A model generated the notes under the pieces. It made no database searches and was not told the DNA's origin. It worked only from the letters and a program-made list of their open reading frames with translations. From positions 1,426,001-1,490,000 of the forward strand of contig NZ_BNEB01000005.1 in NCBI RefSeq assembly GCF_016860545.1: a DNA stretch of 64,000 nucleotides, read 5' to 3'. The DNA comes from Streptomyces asoensis (GTDB taxonomy: Bacteria; Actinomycetota; Actinomycetes; Streptomycetales; Streptomycetaceae). The stretch's first letter is position 1. Each line of letters begins with the position of its first letter. Of the stretch, positions 57,159-64,000 are shown one piece after another. Both the position numbers and the translations under genes were made by a program.

Positions 57159-59090
57159 TCACGGGGCGTACACCAGCGGGCGGGGGGCCGTCGCCATGCC
57201 GTCGCCGAGGAAGTAGCTCGGGTGCGGGGGCTGGTTGTAGGCGGTGTTCTGCCAGGCCAGACCGGTGCGGTACATCGTGTCGTGGAGCAGGGTCGTGATC
57301 CGGGTCGTCGTCTCGTACGGCGTCGAGTAGATCCGCAGGGCCGTGTTGTCGGTGGTCGGCCAGACGACCTCCTCGCGCCAGTCGCCGAGGATGTCGCCGG
57401 ACAGCGACGGCGTCGCCTTGGTGCTGTTGTTGGAGTGGACGCCCGAACCGGTCAGCAGGCGGGTGTCCGAGGACGGGCCGTACTTGTCGATGTGGGTGCC
57501 GTCGAGGAGCTCACGGACGGGGTCGGCGTCCCACCAGGAAAGGAAGTTGACGGAGGACGGCTCCCGGCCCTTCGTCGCGCCCGCCTCGTCCCGGATCGAG
57601 GTGTCGGACGCCGACCAGACCTCGGCGCCGTCGTTGCCCGCCCAGATGTCGCCGGCGACCCCGCGGCCGTTGTCGCAGCAGGCGGCCAGCTTCCAGTCGA
57701 CCGTGCCGTTCGCCGGGTCGATGTACAGCTCGGCGGGCTGGCCGGTGCCCTCCGAGACCTTGAAGTACTCGAGGCCGGCGTGCGAGGGGTCGAGGTCGCC
57801 GAGGTGCTGGGCGTCGCCGTGGCCCGTCCTGGTGGTCCACAGTCCGTTCCCGTTGTCGTCGACCGCCATCGCGCCGTAGACGATCTCGTCCTTGCCGTCG
57901 CCGTCGACGTCCCCGACGGACAGGCTGTGCGAGCCCTGCCCGTCGAAGCCCTTGCCGGAGTTGGTGGAGGAGTTGGTGTCGAAGGTCCAGCGGCGGGTGA
58001 AGGCGCCGCCCCGCCAGTCCCAGGCGGCGATCACGGTGCGCGTGTAGTAGCCGCGCGCCATGATCAGCGAGGGCCGGGAGCCGTCCAGATAGGCGGTTCC
58101 CGCGAGGAAGCGGTCGACGCGGTTGCCGTAGGAGTCGCCCCAGGAGGAGACCGTGCCGCGGGCCGGGACGTAGTCGACGGAGCTCATCGCCCTGCCGGTG
58201 CGGCCGTTGAACATGGTCAGGTACTCGGGGCCGGTCAGCACGTAGCCGCTGGAGTTGCGGTGGTCGGCGGAGGCGCTGCCGATCACCGTGCCCGCGCCGT
58301 CCACCGTGCCGTCGGACGTCTTCACGGCGACCTCGGCCTCGCCGTCGCCGTCGTAGTCGTAGACCTGGAACTGCGTGTAGTGGGCGCCGGAGCGGATGTT
58401 GCGGCCGAGGTCGATCCGCCACAGGCGGGTGCCGTCGAGCCTGACGCCGTCGAGGACCGTGTTGCCGGTGTAGCCCGACTGGGAGTTGTCCTTCGCGTTG
58501 GTCGGCTGCCACTTCAGGACGATGTCCAGGGCGCCGTCGCCGTCCAGGTCGCCGACGGAGGCGTCATTGGCCTCGTAGGTGTAGGCGACGCCGTCCGGGG
58601 TGGTGCCGCCGGCCGGCGGGGTGACGGGCACGTCCTTGTAGCCGGTGCGCAACTGCACGGCGTGGACGGAGTCTGCCTGTTCGACGCCGTTCACGACGGC
58701 GCGGACCGTGTAGTCGGCCTGCGCCGGGGCGCCGGAGTGGAACCAGTTCGTCGAGCCGGTGACCGGGGCCGAGTTGACCTTGGTGCCGGCCCGGTAGACG
58801 TTGAAGGAGACGCTGTCGGGGTCGGTGCCGAGCCAGCGCCAGCTGACCAGGTTGCCGCTGTCGGTGTGCACGCTGACCACGCCCCGGTCGAGGGCTTCGA
58901 CCTGGCGTGCCGTGGCGGCGACGGGGACCGCCTCGCTCTGCGCGGCGGGCGTGGCGTACGTGCCGGCGCCGACCAGGGTGACCGCCGCGGCCGACGCGGC
59001 CAGGGCGGCCCACCGGCCGCGGTGCCGGTGCGGACGGCGAGGGGGGTGCGGGTCGGGGTGCGGGGACGGATGCGGGTGCGGGTGCTGCAC
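57159..59090 (-). CDS. PL11 rhamnogalacturonan lyase
   Basis: A 643-residue secreted pectinase. After a His/Pro-rich leader (about 1-24) comes a hydrophobic signal segment (about 25-48) and a PL11 eight-bladed propeller with several Ca-binding D-x-D-x-D loops (DLDGDGALDIV, YDYDGDGEAEVAVK, DVDGDGKDEIVYGA). Terminal segments GDWREEVVWP and YETTTRITTLLHD are typical of the family. It cleaves the rhamnogalacturonan I backbone by beta-elimination, adding pectin to the polymers attacked by this island. The GTG start follows GGGAGG. The HPHPHPSPHPDPHPP leader before the signal is unusual and may bind metal or only be low-complexity. Confidence 0.92.
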   Translation of the reverse strand: MQHPHPHPSPHPDPHPPRRPHRHRGRWAALAASAAAVTLVGAGTYATPAAQSEAVPVAATARQVEALDRGVVSVHTDSGNLVSWRWLGTDPDSVSFNVYRAGTKVNSAPVTGSTNWFHSGAPAQADYTVRAVVNGVEQADSVHAVQLRTGYKDVPVTPPAGGTTPDGVAYTYEANDASVGDLDGDGALDIVLKWQPTNAKDNSQSGYTGNTVLDGVRLDGTRLWRIDLGRNIRSGAHYTQFQVYDYDGDGEAEVAVKTSDGTVDGAGTVIGSASADHRNSSGYVLTGPEYLTMFNGRTGRAMSSVDYVPARGTVSSWGDSYGNRVDRFLAGTAYLDGSRPSLIMARGYYTRTVIAAWDWRGGAFTRRWTFDTNSSTNSGKGFDGQGSHSLSVGDVDGDGKDEIVYGAMAVDDNGNGLWTTRTGHGDAQHLGDLDPSHAGLEYFKVSEGTGQPAELYIDPANGTVDWKLAACCDNGRGVAGDIWAGNDGAEVWSASDTSIRDEAGATKGREPSSVNFLSWWDADPVRELLDGTHIDKYGPSSDTRLLTGSGVHSNNSTKATPSLSGDILGDWREEVVWPTTDNTALRIYSTPYETTTRITTLLHDTMYRTGLAWQNTAYNQPPHPSYFLGDGMATAPRPLVYAP

Positions 59091-59127
59091 GACGTGCCTC
59101 CCGGGGGGTCGGAGGGGTTCCGCTCCT

Positions 59128-59430
59128 TCAGTCGCCGCCGCCGACGGGTGAGTTGCCGTACCGGGCGGCCAGTTCCGTCACCGTCCGGGCGATCCGCTCG
59201 CGCAGTTCGGGCGGCCCGAGCACCTCGATGTCCGTGCCCAGGCGCAGGAAGTCGGCGTGGGCGTGCTCGACCGACTCGATGGGGACCCTGACCACCGTGC
59301 GGCCGTCCGGCCCGGCCGGTCCGTCCAGCGGCACCGCGCGGGGAAGCGTCACCCCCGGCGCCAGGCGGACCACGGCCTCCGCCCGGTCCCGGTACAGCCG
59401 TTCCGTTCCCCGCTCTCCCCCGCGGCCCCG
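59128..59430 (-). pseudogene. WYL-domain regulator, C-terminal remnant
   Basis: About 95 codons match only the end of a WYL/DeoR-type regulator: LYRDRAEAVVRLAPGVT, VRVPIESVEHAHADFLRLG, DIEVLGPPELRERIARTV and LAARYGNSP. The helix-turn-helix and the WYL core are missing, and no start codon with a ribosome site precedes the fragment. The 5' part seems lost in a deletion whose edge is near 59430, next to the head of a plus-strand hypothetical gene. Confidence 0.65.
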
Positions 59431-59490
59431 CACGCGGGGCCGGACATCACCGCGCCCGCCGCGCCGCCGTTCGCCGAGAAGCTCCTGACG

Positions 59491-59952
59491 GTGCTCCCGC
59501 CGGTCGAGGTGGCGGGGCGGTGGATCAAGCGCTACCACGTCACCGCCGACCCGGCGGGCATCGCGCCCGAGGTGGCGCTGGCTGCCCACGCGGTCCTGCC
59601 CGGGCTGCTGCCGGAGCCGGACGGGACACCGCCCGCCGCCTTCACGGTGCTGCACCGGGGCGGCGGCGACGGCGCCTACCTCAACGTGTACAGCTGGGTG
59701 TGGGACAACGTCCTGCACTTCCGGGGCGCCGCCGCGGGCCAGCCGGTGCTCGGTTGCCCGGACGACGACCCCACCCACTTCGTGCCGACCGACCGGCCCT
59801 GGATCGGCTGCGTCTGGGAACTGCCGCCGATCCTGCACGAACGGGACGCCTGGGTACGGCACATGCTCGCCCCGAGAGCCCCCGAAGTCCCGGATCTCGC
59901 AGCCTACTTGGCCGACTCGGCGGCCGAGGGGACCACGGGCGGGCGCTCCTGA
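59491..59952 (+). CDS. Conserved hypothetical protein
   Basis: A 153-residue cytoplasmic protein from the GTG at 59491 (longer upstream starts lie in the WYL remnant). Sequence marks are VAGRWIKRYHVT, FTVLHRGGGDGAYLNVYSWVW, CPDDDPTHFVPTDRPWIGCVWELPPI and AWVRHMLAP. It looks like an actinobacterial family of unknown function with many aromatic residues. I do not recognise a domain. The good codon bias and stable frame argue for a real gene. The true start is uncertain because the upstream sequence appears rearranged. Confidence 0.65.
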   Translation: MLPPVEVAGRWIKRYHVTADPAGIAPEVALAAHAVLPGLLPEPDGTPPAAFTVLHRGGGDGAYLNVYSWVWDNVLHFRGAAAGQPVLGCPDDDPTHFVPTDRPWIGCVWELPPILHERDAWVRHMLAPRAPEVPDLAAYLADSAAEGTTGGRS

Positions 59953-60057
59953 GCGGCCCGCACGGCTTCGGCTTCCCGCCCGGCGAGTGGGGCTCTTCGA
60001 CCCGGAGTCCGGCCGGTGGTCGCCGCACAGACCGACCGGCCGACGGGGTCATGGACC

Positions 60058-60822
60058 TCAGCCGTCCGTGAGCGGTCCCGGAGCCGGTTTCCGGAACGCC
60101 CTCAGGGTGAACGCCGGGTCCGGGCGGGGCCGGTCCTGGTCGGGCAGGGCCGCGAGGCGGGCGGCGAACTCGTCGGCCAGCGGGTCGCCCGGCGGCAGGG
60201 TGACGAACCAGCCGCGCCGCAGGTCCGTGATGGCCCGGCGCGGACTGCGGCCCTGGCCCCGCCCGTCGAAACCGGCCTCCCCGGCGGGCACCAGGCCCGC
60301 CGCACGGGCGTAGGACTCCACCAGCGCCGGGGTGTCGGAGGCCGGCCGGTGCGGGCGCCCGGCCAGTACGACATCGATGTCGCTGCCCACATTGTGGGAG
60401 GCGCCCTTGTCGACCGTGGTGACGTAGACACCGCCCGGCCGCAGCACCCGGGCGCACTCGGCGACGATCCGCCGCGCGTCCGCGGGGTCGTCCACGAGGT
60501 GCAGCAGCCACACGCTGCTGACGGCGTCGAAGCGCCCCGGCCGGAAGGGGAGCCGGCGGCCGTCGGCGAGGACGACCGCGCCGGGCAGCCGCGCGGCGGC
60601 GTGCCGGGCCATGGCGGGCGACCGGTCCAGGCCGGTCACCCGCAGCCCGGGGCGGCCGGCCGCGAGGCGCCGGGTGACGATGCCCGTGCCGCAGGCCACG
60701 TCCAGCACCGAGCGCGTACCGCCCGGCAGCAGACCGAGCACGGCCTCCGCGGCCGCCGCCGCCCTCGGCTCGCCGCCGCGCCACGCGTCGTACCGTTCGG
60801 CTTCCTCGTCGTAGTCGAGCAC
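60058..60822 (-). CDS. Class I SAM-dependent methyltransferase
   Basis: A 254-residue methyltransferase (Methyltransf_11/25 type). SAM motif I is VLDVACGTGIVTRRLA, motif II VTGLDRSPAMARHA, and motif III LADGRRLPFRPGRFDAVSSVWLLHLV with LRPGGVYVTTVD. The substrate is not visible. The GTG at 60822 (VLDYDEEAERYDAWRGG) is preferred; the frame further upstream lacks coding character. No obvious partner genes. Confidence 0.85.
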   Translation of the reverse strand: MLDYDEEAERYDAWRGGEPRAAAAAEAVLGLLPGGTRSVLDVACGTGIVTRRLAAGRPGLRVTGLDRSPAMARHAAARLPGAVVLADGRRLPFRPGRFDAVSSVWLLHLVDDPADARRIVAECARVLRPGGVYVTTVDKGASHNVGSDIDVVLAGRPHRPASDTPALVESYARAAGLVPAGEAGFDGRGQGRSPRRAITDLRRGWFVTLPPGDPLADEFAARLAALPDQDRPRPDPAFTLRAFRKPAPGPLTDG

Positions 60823-60962
60823 CTGCGCCCCCGTTCCGTCACCGCCCTGTCCGAGCCGTACCCGCCGGCCGCGTGCCCGCACCCTCCGTGCCGTCCCTCT
60901 CCACCGCCGCGCCGGGAGGGACCCGCCGCGCACGGCCCCGTCCGCGCGTCCCGCCCCGCGGA

Positions 60963-61268
60963 TCAGCGCGCCCCGTGTGCGGGGGCCACGGCCTCCACCC
61001 GGCGGGCCAGCTCCACGTCGAGACCGGTGACGGCGTCGCCCGCGCTGTGGGTGTTCACCGCGAGGGACACCGTGTCGTAGCCGAGGGTGAGCTCGCTGTG
61101 GTGATCGAGCTCGTCCTGGATCCGCGCCACGTGGACGACCAGGGACACCGCGGCGAAGTGGGAGCCGAGCCGGTAGGCGCGGGTGAGGCGGCCGTCGTCC
61201 AGGGACCAGCCGGGCAGCTCGGACAGCCGCTCCTCGATCTCCTTCTGCGACAGCGGTTCGACGGCCAT
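60963..61268 (-). CDS. Pterin-4a-carbinolamine dehydratase
   Basis: A 101-residue protein of the PCD/PhhB family (4a-hydroxytetrahydrobiopterin dehydratase). Active-site histidines are visible in IQDELDHHSEL and VNTHSAGDAVT, with LSELPGWSLDDGRLTR as the usual opening. It regenerates pterin cofactors after aromatic amino acid hydroxylation or helps protein partners dimerise. The ATG follows AAGGGAG. Codirectional with the methyltransferase gene but 140 bp apart. Confidence 0.9.
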   Translation of the reverse strand: MAVEPLSQKEIEERLSELPGWSLDDGRLTRAYRLGSHFAAVSLVVHVARIQDELDHHSELTLGYDTVSLAVNTHSAGDAVTGLDVELARRVEAVAPAHGAR

Positions 61269-61530
61269 GGCAGGGCTCCCTTCCTGATCGCGTACCTGTC
61301 CAGCGTGCCACAGGAAGCCCGTCGCGGCCCTGGGCGCACCCGGCCCGCGCGCGGGACGGTCCCGGAGCGGTGCGACCGCCCGGCCGCTCTCCGTACGGAC
61401 GCGGCGGCGGTCGCGGCGGCGGTCATGGCGGCGGTCGCGGACACCCCGGTGGACCGGCCGGGCGGGGGCGCCGGCACGGACCCGGCCGGCCGCGCCCTCT
61501 TCGTCGCGCTCCTCAACTACGGTCGTCCGT
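61269..61530. other. Divergent promoter gap with 12-bp GC repeat
   Basis: A 262-bp gap between the divergent dehydratase and XRE regulator genes. It contains three 12-bp units of GGCGGCGGTC plus GC or AT at 61403-61438. Frames crossing the gap have no plausible start or domain. It should hold both promoters, neither clearly visible. Confidence 0.4.
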
Positions 61531-62373
61531 ATGACCTTTGTCGCCATCGGTACGGAACCCGCCTCCGCCGCCCCCCGGGGCGCGGGCCCGCTGCTTCGGG
61601 CCTGGCGCGAGCGGCGTCGGATGAGCCAGTTGGACCTCGCCCTGCGCGCCGACTCCTCGGCCCGGCACATCAGCTTCGTCGAGACGGGCCGGTCGCGGCC
61701 CAGCGAGGAGATGGTGCTGCGACTGGCCGAGCACCTCGACGTGCCCGTGCGCGAGCGCAACGCACTCCTCCTGGCGGCCGGTCACGCCCCCCGGTACCCG
61801 CAGACCCCGCTGGACGATCCGGCGCTGGACGCGCTGCGCGACGGCCTGGAGCGGCTGCTGCGGGGTTACGAGCCGTACCCGGCACTGGTGATGGACGCGC
61901 GCTACGACGTCGTGGCGGCCAACCGGGGCATCGCGATGCTGCTGGACGGCGTCCCCGGGTCGCTGCTCGAACCCCCGCTCAACGCGATGCGCCTCACCCT
62001 CCACCCGCGGGGCCTCGCACCGCGCATCCACAACCTGCGCGAGTGGCGCGGTCACCTCCTCGCGCAGATGGAGCGGCAGATCGCCCTCTACCGCTCGGCG
62101 CCCCTGCGGGAGCTGTACGAGGAGGTCGCCGCCTACCCCGTGCCGCAGGACCGGCCGGGGACGGGGGACGACCCGGCGGACGGGGCGGCCGACCCCGTGC
62201 CGTACTTCGCGCTGCCGATGCGGATCGAGCACGAGGGGCGCGTCCTGTCCTTCATCTCGTCGGTGTCGACCTTCAACACCCCGATGGACGTGACCGTCGC
62301 GGAGCTGGCCATCGAGACGTTCCTCCCCGCGGACCCCGCCACGGTCAAGTACCTCCGGACGCTGGCCGGCTGA
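61531..62373 (+). CDS. XRE-family regulator with MmyB-like ligand domain
   Basis: A 280-residue regulator. An N-terminal helix-turn-helix (about 20-75: LLRAWRERRRMSQLDLALRADSSARHISFVETGRSRPS) is followed by the MmyB/MLTR ligand-binding domain (about 100-275: YPALVMDARYDVVAANRG, NAMRLTLHPRGLAPRI, FISSVSTFNTPMDVTVAELAIE). Members often control divergent oxidoreductase genes and bind hydrophobic ligands. Here the divergent gene is the dehydratase. ATG at 61531. Confidence 0.9.
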   Translation: MTFVAIGTEPASAAPRGAGPLLRAWRERRRMSQLDLALRADSSARHISFVETGRSRPSEEMVLRLAEHLDVPVRERNALLLAAGHAPRYPQTPLDDPALDALRDGLERLLRGYEPYPALVMDARYDVVAANRGIAMLLDGVPGSLLEPPLNAMRLTLHPRGLAPRIHNLREWRGHLLAQMERQIALYRSAPLRELYEEVAAYPVPQDRPGTGDDPADGAADPVPYFALPMRIEHEGRVLSFISSVSTFNTPMDVTVAELAIETFLPADPATVKYLRTLAG

Positions 62374-62482
62374 CGGTCACTCATGCGGAGAACCGGATGA
62401 ACGTACGACTCCGTTCCGGTGGCAACGGGGCGGGAACGTGACACACTGGCCCGCGTGCCTCGACGCGTAGGGGAGACGTGGG

Positions 62483-63346
62483 GTGAGTGAGCGACGGCCC
62501 GCACCCACGGTGGGCCAGGTGGTACTGGGCAGACGGCTCCAGGAGCTGCGGGAGGCCGCCGGCCTCGGCCGCGAGGAGGCAGCCCGCGCACTGCGGGTGG
62601 CCCCGGCGACCGTGCGGCGCATGGAGACGGCCGACGTCGGGCTGAAAGTCCCCTACGTACAGGTGCTGCTGGAGACCTACGGCGTCTCCGACGAGGAGGC
62701 CGAGGCGTTCGTCTCGCTCACCGAGGAGGCGAACCGGCCCGGCTGGTGGCAGCGCTACCACGACGTGCTGCCGGAGTGGTTCAGCCTCTACGTGAGCCTG
62801 GAGGGCGCGGCCCGGCTGATCCGCTCGTACGAACCGCACTTCGTGCCCGGCCTGCTCCAGACGGAAGGCTACGCGCGCGCCGTGCTGGAGGCCGGGACCG
62901 TCGGGCAGACCACGCCGGAGTCCATCGAGCGGCACGTGTCGCTGCGCCTCGCCCGGCAGCGGCTGCTGGAGAGCGAGGACCCGCCCCACCTGTGGGTGGT
63001 GATGGACGAGACGGTACTGCGCCGCCCGGTGAGCGCGGACCCCGCCGTGATGGCCGGACAGCTCGACCGGCTGATGGAGCTCGCCGAGCGCGACCGGATC
63101 ACCCTCCAGGTCTCCGAGTTCGCGACCGGCCCCCATCCGGGGACGTCCGCGCCGTTCTCGCTGTTCCGTTTCGCCGAGCCCGAGCTGCCCGACATGGTCG
63201 TCACGGAGTACCTGACCGGCGCGCTCTACCTCGACGACCGCAAGGAGGTCTCCGCCCATCTGGAGGTCCTCGACCACATGACGACGCACGCCGCGTCCGC
63301 GCAGCAGACCAGGAAGATCCTGCGGGACGCCCGCGAGAACCTCTGA
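62483..63346 (+). CDS. Helix-turn-helix protein with DUF5753 (Scr1-type)
   Basis: A 287-residue protein: an XRE helix-turn-helix (about 12-65, LGRRLQELREAAGLGREE) and a DUF5753 domain (about 95-275: GWWQRYHDVLPEWFSLYVSLE, IRSYEPHFVPGLLQTEGYARA, LWVVMDETVLRRPV, ITLQVSEFATGPHPG). Streptomyces has many such proteins, usually beside a small DUF397 partner. No DUF397 gene is adjacent here; instead a methyltransferase of the Methyltransf_19 type follows 59 bp downstream. GTG at 62483. Confidence 0.9.
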   Translation: MSERRPAPTVGQVVLGRRLQELREAAGLGREEAARALRVAPATVRRMETADVGLKVPYVQVLLETYGVSDEEAEAFVSLTEEANRPGWWQRYHDVLPEWFSLYVSLEGAARLIRSYEPHFVPGLLQTEGYARAVLEAGTVGQTTPESIERHVSLRLARQRLLESEDPPHLWVVMDETVLRRPVSADPAVMAGQLDRLMELAERDRITLQVSEFATGPHPGTSAPFSLFRFAEPELPDMVVTEYLTGALYLDDRKEVSAHLEVLDHMTTHAASAQQTRKILRDARENL

Positions 63347-63405
63347 GCACCCCGCCGCACCGCCTCGCCCGCACTCCCGCCCGACGCCCCGAGGAGCAGA
63401 CCCGC

Positions 63406-64000
63406 ATGACCGGATCCGAGCCCGAGCAGGCATCCGCGATCTCCCGCATCGACACCAGCAGGCCGCACCCGGCCCGGGTCTACGACTGGTGGCTGGGCGG
63501 CAAGGACAACTACCCCGTGGACGAGGAACTGGCCCGCAGGATCCTGGCCGTGGACGGCACGGTGCTGCGCGGGGCGCGGGCCAACCGCCGGTTCATGCAG
63601 CGGGCGGTCCGCGCCGCCGCCGAGGCCGGGATACGCCAGTTCCTGGACATCGGCACCGGCATCCCCACCGAGCCCAACCTGCACCAGGTGGCGCAGGGCG
63701 TGGCGCCGGAGGCCAAGGTCGTCTACGCGGACAACGACCCGATCGTGCTGCGGCACGCGGAAGCCCTGCTGCACGGCTCGGCGGAGGGCTCCACCGTCTA
63801 CGTGCATGCCGACGTGCGCGACATCGACACCCTGCTGCACCGGGCCGCGGACACCCTGGACCTCGCGCGGCCCGTCGCGCTGTCGCTGGTGGCCCTCACC
63901 CACTACCTGGGCGACGACCCGGCGGGCGACGACGTGTACGGACTGCTCGGCAAGTACGTCGCCGCGCTCGCGCCGGGCAGCTGGCTGATCCTCTCCCAGG
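63406..64000 (+). CDS. SAM-dependent methyltransferase (Methyltransf_19 type), 3' end outside window
   Basis: The first 198 residues of a methyltransferase of the actinobacterial PF04672 type. Marks are ARVYDWWLGGKDNYPVDEEL, GIRQFLDIGTGIPTEPNLH (SAM motif I), VVYADNDPIVLRHAEALL and VALSLVALTHYLGDD. The ATG follows GAGGAG, 59 bp after the DUF5753 regulator gene, with which it is probably co-transcribed. The family is abundant in Streptomyces with no known substrate. Truncated by the window edge. Confidence 0.9.
   Translation, partial: MTGSEPEQASAISRIDTSRPHPARVYDWWLGGKDNYPVDEELARRILAVDGTVLRGARANRRFMQRAVRAAAEAGIRQFLDIGTGIPTEPNLHQVAQGVAPEAKVVYADNDPIVLRHAEALLHGSAEGSTVYVHADVRDIDTLLHRAADTLDLARPVALSLVALTHYLGDDPAGDDVYGLLGKYVAALAPGSWLILSQ

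Overview
This is a stretch of a very high-GC actinobacterial chromosome, almost certainly Streptomyces. The evidence is strong third-position GC bias, GTG/TTG starts, a complete five-gene conservon (cvnA-E), a CebR-type cellulose operator, secreted glycoside hydrolases with CBM2 modules, and TTA leucine codons confined to two genes (cvnC and a GH5 cellulase), as expected for bldA-controlled genes. I saw no prophage, insertion sequence, transposase or CRISPR array. There is one tRNA gene, tRNA-Leu(GAG).

Layout. 0.2-1 kb: a small nucleotidyltransferase. 1.1-7 kb: a trans-4-hydroxyproline catabolic cluster (three-part D-hydroxyproline dehydrogenase, DHDPS-family deaminase, 4-hydroxyproline epimerase, GntR regulator). 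Two matching TGACA-N6-TGTC(A) palindromes precede its two catabolic transcription units. 7.1-8.4 kb: a flavin monooxygenase. 8.6-12.4 kb: conservon cvnABCDE, whose P450 lacks the EXXR motif. 12.9-13.6 kb: tRNA-Leu and a MarR regulator. 13.8-22.6 kb: a translationally coupled operon related to the ebo (eustigmatophyte-bacterial operon) family: inositol-3-phosphate synthase, UbiA prenyltransferase, TIM-barrel isomerase, EboA, TatD hydrolase, EboE and an alkaline-phosphatase-fold phosphodiesterase, followed by a Tat-exported TIM-barrel protein. 22.7-31.8 kb: a sugar module (ThuA/3-keto-disaccharide hydrolase, isomerase, Gfo/Idh/MocA dehydrogenase, ribose-type ABC importer, ROK regulator).

32-37 kb: a GntR regulator, a KAS III enzyme, an oxalate/formate-type MFS transporter with an overlapping 45-residue small subunit, a chimeric remnant joining 2-dehydropantoate reductase and formate dehydrogenase segments, and fdhD. 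37-47.5 kb: a mixed block with a cysteine-less isochorismatase-fold protein, an SBF transporter divergent from a LysR regulator, a double-length Lrp regulator divergent from a DHA2 exporter, an acyl-CoA ligase, an aldo-keto reductase, an SDR under a MerR-type promoter, and a His-rich methyltransferase. 47.6-59.1 kb: a plant cell-wall degradation island (GH6, GH5, GH48, GH74, PL11) with CebR-type boxes in the GH5/GH48 divergent promoter. 59.1-64 kb: a WYL regulator remnant, a conserved hypothetical gene, a methyltransferase, a pterin carbinolamine dehydratase, two helix-turn-helix regulators and a truncated methyltransferase running off the end.

The most interesting part is the ebo-like operon. 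The expected sugar-phosphate cyclase EboD (dehydroquinate-synthase fold) is absent, and an unrelated NAD-dependent sugar-phosphate cyclase, inositol-3-phosphate synthase, heads the operon. This suggests a variant pathway that makes a cyclitol, prenylates it at the membrane and processes it. All functions here are read from sequence motifs and gene order; no database search was run.
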